Source of the DNA: CAVZVW01 sp963778845
GTDB taxonomy: Bacteria > Actinomycetota > Actinomycetes > Actinomycetales > Kineosporiaceae
NCBI GenBank assembly: GCA_963778845.1
Contig: CAVZVW010000009.1
Location: forward strand, 1,240,001 to 1,304,000
Direction of reading: 5' to 3'
Length of the DNA: 64,000 bases
Positions 61,505 to 64,000 of the stretch are shown piece by piece. The notes under the pieces were generated by a model, which saw nothing but the letters and a program-made list of their open reading frames with translations, did not search any database and was not told the origin of the DNA. Positions within the stretch are counted from its first letter, which is position 1, and the number at the start of each line of letters is the position of its first letter. Made by a program: the position numbers and the translations under genes.

Positions 61505-62838
61505 GTGCGGATCTCGGTGATCGGGTGCGGCTACCTCGGAGCGGTCCACGCCGCATGCATGGCCGATCTCGGGCACGACGTCGTCGGCGTCGATGTCGAT
61601 GTGCAGCGGGTGGCCGACCTCGCGGCCGCGCGCGCGCCGTTCTTCGAACCTGGCCTACCGGAGCTCCTGGCTCGCTCCACCGCCTCGGGCCGGCTGAGGT
61701 TCACGACCGACATCAGCGACGTCGCGAGCCGGCAGGCGCCCCCGGCGGTCCACTTCCTCTGCGTGGGCACCCCGCAGCGCAGGGGCGAGTTCGCCGCGGA
61801 CACCACCTACGTGGACGCCGCCGTCGCCGCCCTGGTGCCGCACCTGCGACCGGGCGACGTCGTCGTCGGCAAGTCCACGGTCCCGTGGGCACGGCCGCGC
61901 GGCTGGCGCCGCAGATCGCGGCCGCGGCCGACGGGGCCTGCCTGGCGTGGAACCCGGAGTTCCTCCGCGAGGGCCACGCCGTGCACGACACCATGCACCC
62001 GGACCGGCTCGTCTACGGCCTCCCGAACGAACCGGCTCAGGCGGAGCGGGCGCGCACGGCTCTCGACGAGGTCTACTCCGTGCCCTTGGCCGAGGGCGTG
62101 ACGCGCATCATCGCCGACTACGCGACAGCCGAGCTCGTCAAGACCGCGGCCAACGCCTTCCTCGCCACGAAGATCTCGTTCATCAACGCCATGGCCGAGG
62201 TCTGCGAGGCCGCCGGCGCCGACGTCATGACGCTGGCGACCGCGATCGGCCACGACGAGCGCATCGGCCCGAAGTTCCTCGGAGCGGGTCTCGGCTTCGG
62301 CGGCGGCTGCCTGCCCAAGGACATCAGGGCCTTCATGGCGCGGGCCGGGGAGCTCGGCGCAGACCAGGCACTGACCTTCCTGCGTGAGGTCGACGCGATC
62401 AACATGCGCCGCCGGACGCGCATGGTCGACCTCGCGCGCGACGTCCTCGACGGCTCGTTCGTCGGACGACGTGTCGCCGTCCTCGGCGCCGCCTTCAAGC
62501 CCGACAGCGACGACATCCGCGACTCACCTGCCCTGAGCGTCGCCGCTCAGATCCGCCTTCAAGGTGCCGAGGTGGTCGTCACCGACCCTGCGGCACTGGA
62601 CAACGCCCGCCGGATGTGGCCGGACCTGCACTTCGAGGACGACGCCGTTGCGGCGTGCACGGGGGCCGACGCCGTCCTCCTGCTCACCGAGTGGCAGGTC
62701 TACTGCGACCTCGACCCGATCGTGCTCGGTGCGGTGGTTCGTGGCCGCCACGTGCTCGACGGTCGCAACGCACTGGACGCCCAGCGCTGGAGGAGGGCCG
62801 GCTGGACCTACCGAGCGCTGGGCAGGCCCCGGGCCTGA
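61505..62838 (+). CDS. UDP-glucose 6-dehydrogenase, one frameshift
   Basis: NAD-dependent oxidation of UDP-glucose to UDP-glucuronate, about 444 residues once repaired. Frame 1: RISVIGCGYLGAVHAACMADLGHDVVGVDVD...VHFLCVGTPQRRGEFAADTTYVDAAV. Frame 2: LAWNPEFLREGHAVHDTMHPDRLVYG, ELVKTAANAFLATKISFINAMAEVCE, catalytic cysteine in GLGFGGGCLPKDIRAFMARA, and VAVLGAAFKPDSDDIRDSPAL. Restoring one missing G near 61885 joins them as STVPVGTAARLAPQ. GTG 61505 sits 7 nt after a TAGGGT -10. The 3' end overlaps galE by 31 bp. It could supply glucuronate to the wall polymer. Confidence 0.9.
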
Positions 62839-63818
62839 CCGGACTGCTCCGCGCGTTGCCAGGCCTGCCAGGCGCTGGCAACCATGTCGTCGACCGAGTG
62901 GCGCATCGCCCAGCCCAGGTCACGGGCGGCGAGAGCACCCGAGGCCACGATCCGCGCGGGGTCACCGGTCCGGCGCTCGCGCAGGTCCGGCTCGAAGGCG
63001 ATGCCCGTGACCCGCCGGACGGCGTCCATGATCTGCAGTACCGACAAACCCGTTCCGCTGCCGAGGTTGTACGCCGGCTCGAGCACCCGGCCCTGCTCGA
63101 GGGCCTCGGCCGCCGCGACGTGGGCGAGGGCGACATCCTGCACGTGCACGTAGTCACGAACGCACGAGCCGTCGGGAGTGGGGTAGTCGGTGCCGAACAC
63201 GGCGGGCGGCTCGCCGCCGGTCAGGGCCCTCATCACCAGCGGGAACAGGCCGTGCGGGCTGGCGTCGAAGATGTCGGGCCTGCCCGAGCCCACCACGTTG
63301 AAGTACCTCAAAGAGGTGTGCCGCAACGGCTCGACGCGACCGACGTCGCGCAGGAGCCACTCACCGATGAGCTTGGACTCCCCGTATGGCGACTCCGGCC
63401 GGGTGGGCGACTTCTCGGTCACGATCTCGTCCTCGGGCGTCCCGTACGTGGCAGCGCTCGAGGAGAAGATCATGTTGTGCACCCCGACGCGCAGGAGGGC
63501 CCCGAGCAGAACGTGCATCCCCGTGACGTTCTGCTCGTACGTGTACAGCGGCTTCTCCACGGACACACCCGCGAACTTGAAGCCGGCCAGGTGGACGACG
63601 CCCTCCACAGGCGAGCCCGACGGTCCCGACGTCAGTGCGGCGCCCACCGCATCCGGGTCGACGACTGACCCCCGGACCAGCCGAACACCCTCTGCCAGGA
63701 ACGCGGTCCTCCCGTAGGAGAGATCGTCGAGTACGACGACGTCGCGGCCGGAGTCGAGGAAGCACCGAACGACGTGAGCTCCGATGAAGCCGGCCCCGCC
63801 GGTCACAAGCCAGGTCAC
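62808..63818 (-). CDS. galE: UDP-glucose 4-epimerase
   Basis: Interconverts UDP-glucose and UDP-galactose (and possibly the N-acetyl forms) through a bound NAD. The 336-residue SDR-extended protein has WLVTGGAGFIGAHVVRCFLDSG, the loop VVHLAGFKFAGVSVEKPLYTYEQNV, FSSSAATYG with the catalytic serine, SPYGESK with the Y-K pair, and SLRYFNVVGSG / SCVRDYVHVQDVALAHV typical of GalE. GTG 63818 is preceded by TAGGGT at 6 nt. Monocistronic; convergent with UDP-glucose dehydrogenase. Confidence 0.94.
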   Translation of the reverse strand: MTWLVTGGAGFIGAHVVRCFLDSGRDVVVLDDLSYGRTAFLAEGVRLVRGSVVDPDAVGAALTSGPSGSPVEGVVHLAGFKFAGVSVEKPLYTYEQNVTGMHVLLGALLRVGVHNMIFSSSAATYGTPEDEIVTEKSPTRPESPYGESKLIGEWLLRDVGRVEPLRHTSLRYFNVVGSGRPDIFDASPHGLFPLVMRALTGGEPPAVFGTDYPTPDGSCVRDYVHVQDVALAHVAAAEALEQGRVLEPAYNLGSGTGLSVLQIMDAVRRVTGIAFEPDLRERRTGDPARIVASGALAARDLGWAMRHSVDDMVASAWQAWQRAEQSGQARGLPSAR

Positions 63819-63824
63819 GGTTCA

Positions 63825-63830
63825 ACCCTA
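63825..63830 (-). promoter_or_regulatory. -10 element, leaderless galE mRNA
   Basis: TAGGGT on the minus strand, 6 nt before GTG 63818. Confidence 0.45.
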
Positions 63831-63924
63831 GCTCTGGTGGGGACGACGGCCGATGCACGGTGGCGGACTTCGCGCAGTGTGGGACGACGGGACCACGACC
63901 CGGCCTGGGTGCAGACTGAGGCTT

Positions 63925-64000
63925 GTGCAGAGTCCGGCGACGGCGGCGCCCCACCGCAACGACCCGCAGACTGTCCGGAGGCTGCTGGCGGCCAGGGGAG
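63925..64000 (+). CDS. Possible 5' end of a gene running off the right edge
   Basis: From GTG 63925 the frame reads about 25 residues to the window end (SPATAAPHRNDPQTVRRLLAA) with no stop. A CAGACT hexamer 7 nt upstream resembles the -10 elements of leaderless genes seen elsewhere in the window. Too short to identify; it could also be chance. Confidence 0.3.
   Translation, partial: MQSPATAAPHRNDPQTVRRLLAARG

Overview
This window comes from a very GC-rich chromosome. The gene set is that of an actinobacterium, probably in or near the Micrococcales: a WhiB2-type regulator, F420 biosynthesis genes, a DUF3499 / inactive-zincin / phosphomannomutase / SIS / Trm112 block in the order known from actinobacteria, many GTG starts, and cell-wall-binding-repeat wall enzymes. 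No rRNA, tRNA, IS element, prophage or CRISPR array was seen.

Layout. 1-8.3 kb: the 5' part of ahcY, a LysE-type exporter, a DedA protein, a convergent response regulator / histidine kinase pair, a small HTH protein plus a Clp-N protein with a Ser/Glu repeat tail, and a DUF222-HNH nuclease gene with a perfect LexA-type box upstream. 8.7-23.2 kb: the conserved core (CDF transporter, SIS isomerase, Trm112, phosphomannomutase, Zn-ribbon protein, DUF3499, metallopeptidase-like protein, DUF5719, a giant GT2 membrane protein, whiB2, fbiA, cofE). 23.2-35 kb: an HhH-GPD glycosylase, a four-gene membrane/glycosyltransferase block, a TIGR03089-like protein and a two-gene operon of wall hydrolase-like proteins (SpoIID and amidase) that each carry three CWB2 repeats. 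35.5-37 kb: both subunits of a 3-oxoacid CoA-transferase. 37-59 kb: a large surface-polysaccharide locus. 59-64 kb: an acyl-CoA dehydrogenase, an LLM (F420-type) oxidoreductase, UDP-glucose dehydrogenase and GalE.

How the polysaccharide genes fit together. UDP-GlcNAc 6-dehydrogenase/ManNAc dehydrogenase and 2-epimerase genes are divergent at 38.3 kb. A WlbA/WbpB-like oxidoreductase, a WbpE-like aminotransferase and a WbpD-like acetyltransferase lie in one operon at 48.2-50.9 kb. Together they are the five steps needed for a UDP-2,3-diacetamido uronic acid. About ten glycosyltransferases, an ABC-2 exporter (permease plus ATPase) and an LCP ligase suggest a teichuronic-acid-like polymer exported by ABC transport and attached to peptidoglycan. 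A three-gene glycosyltransferase module occurs twice in tandem (39.5-43.1 and 43.2-48.3 kb), and in the second copy the first protein is fused to an extra GT4 domain.

Two further themes. At least 13 transcription units begin with a TANNNT hexamer 6-8 nt before an ATG/GTG, the signature of leaderless mRNAs; this fixes several start codons. Seventeen apparent single-base frameshifts, 15 insertions and 2 deletions, interrupt otherwise perfectly conserved genes and are concentrated at 49.2-50.1 and 59.3-61.9 kb. Sequence error is the simplest reading. The first 22 kb also hold an unusual number of short tandem repeats whose periods are multiples of three.
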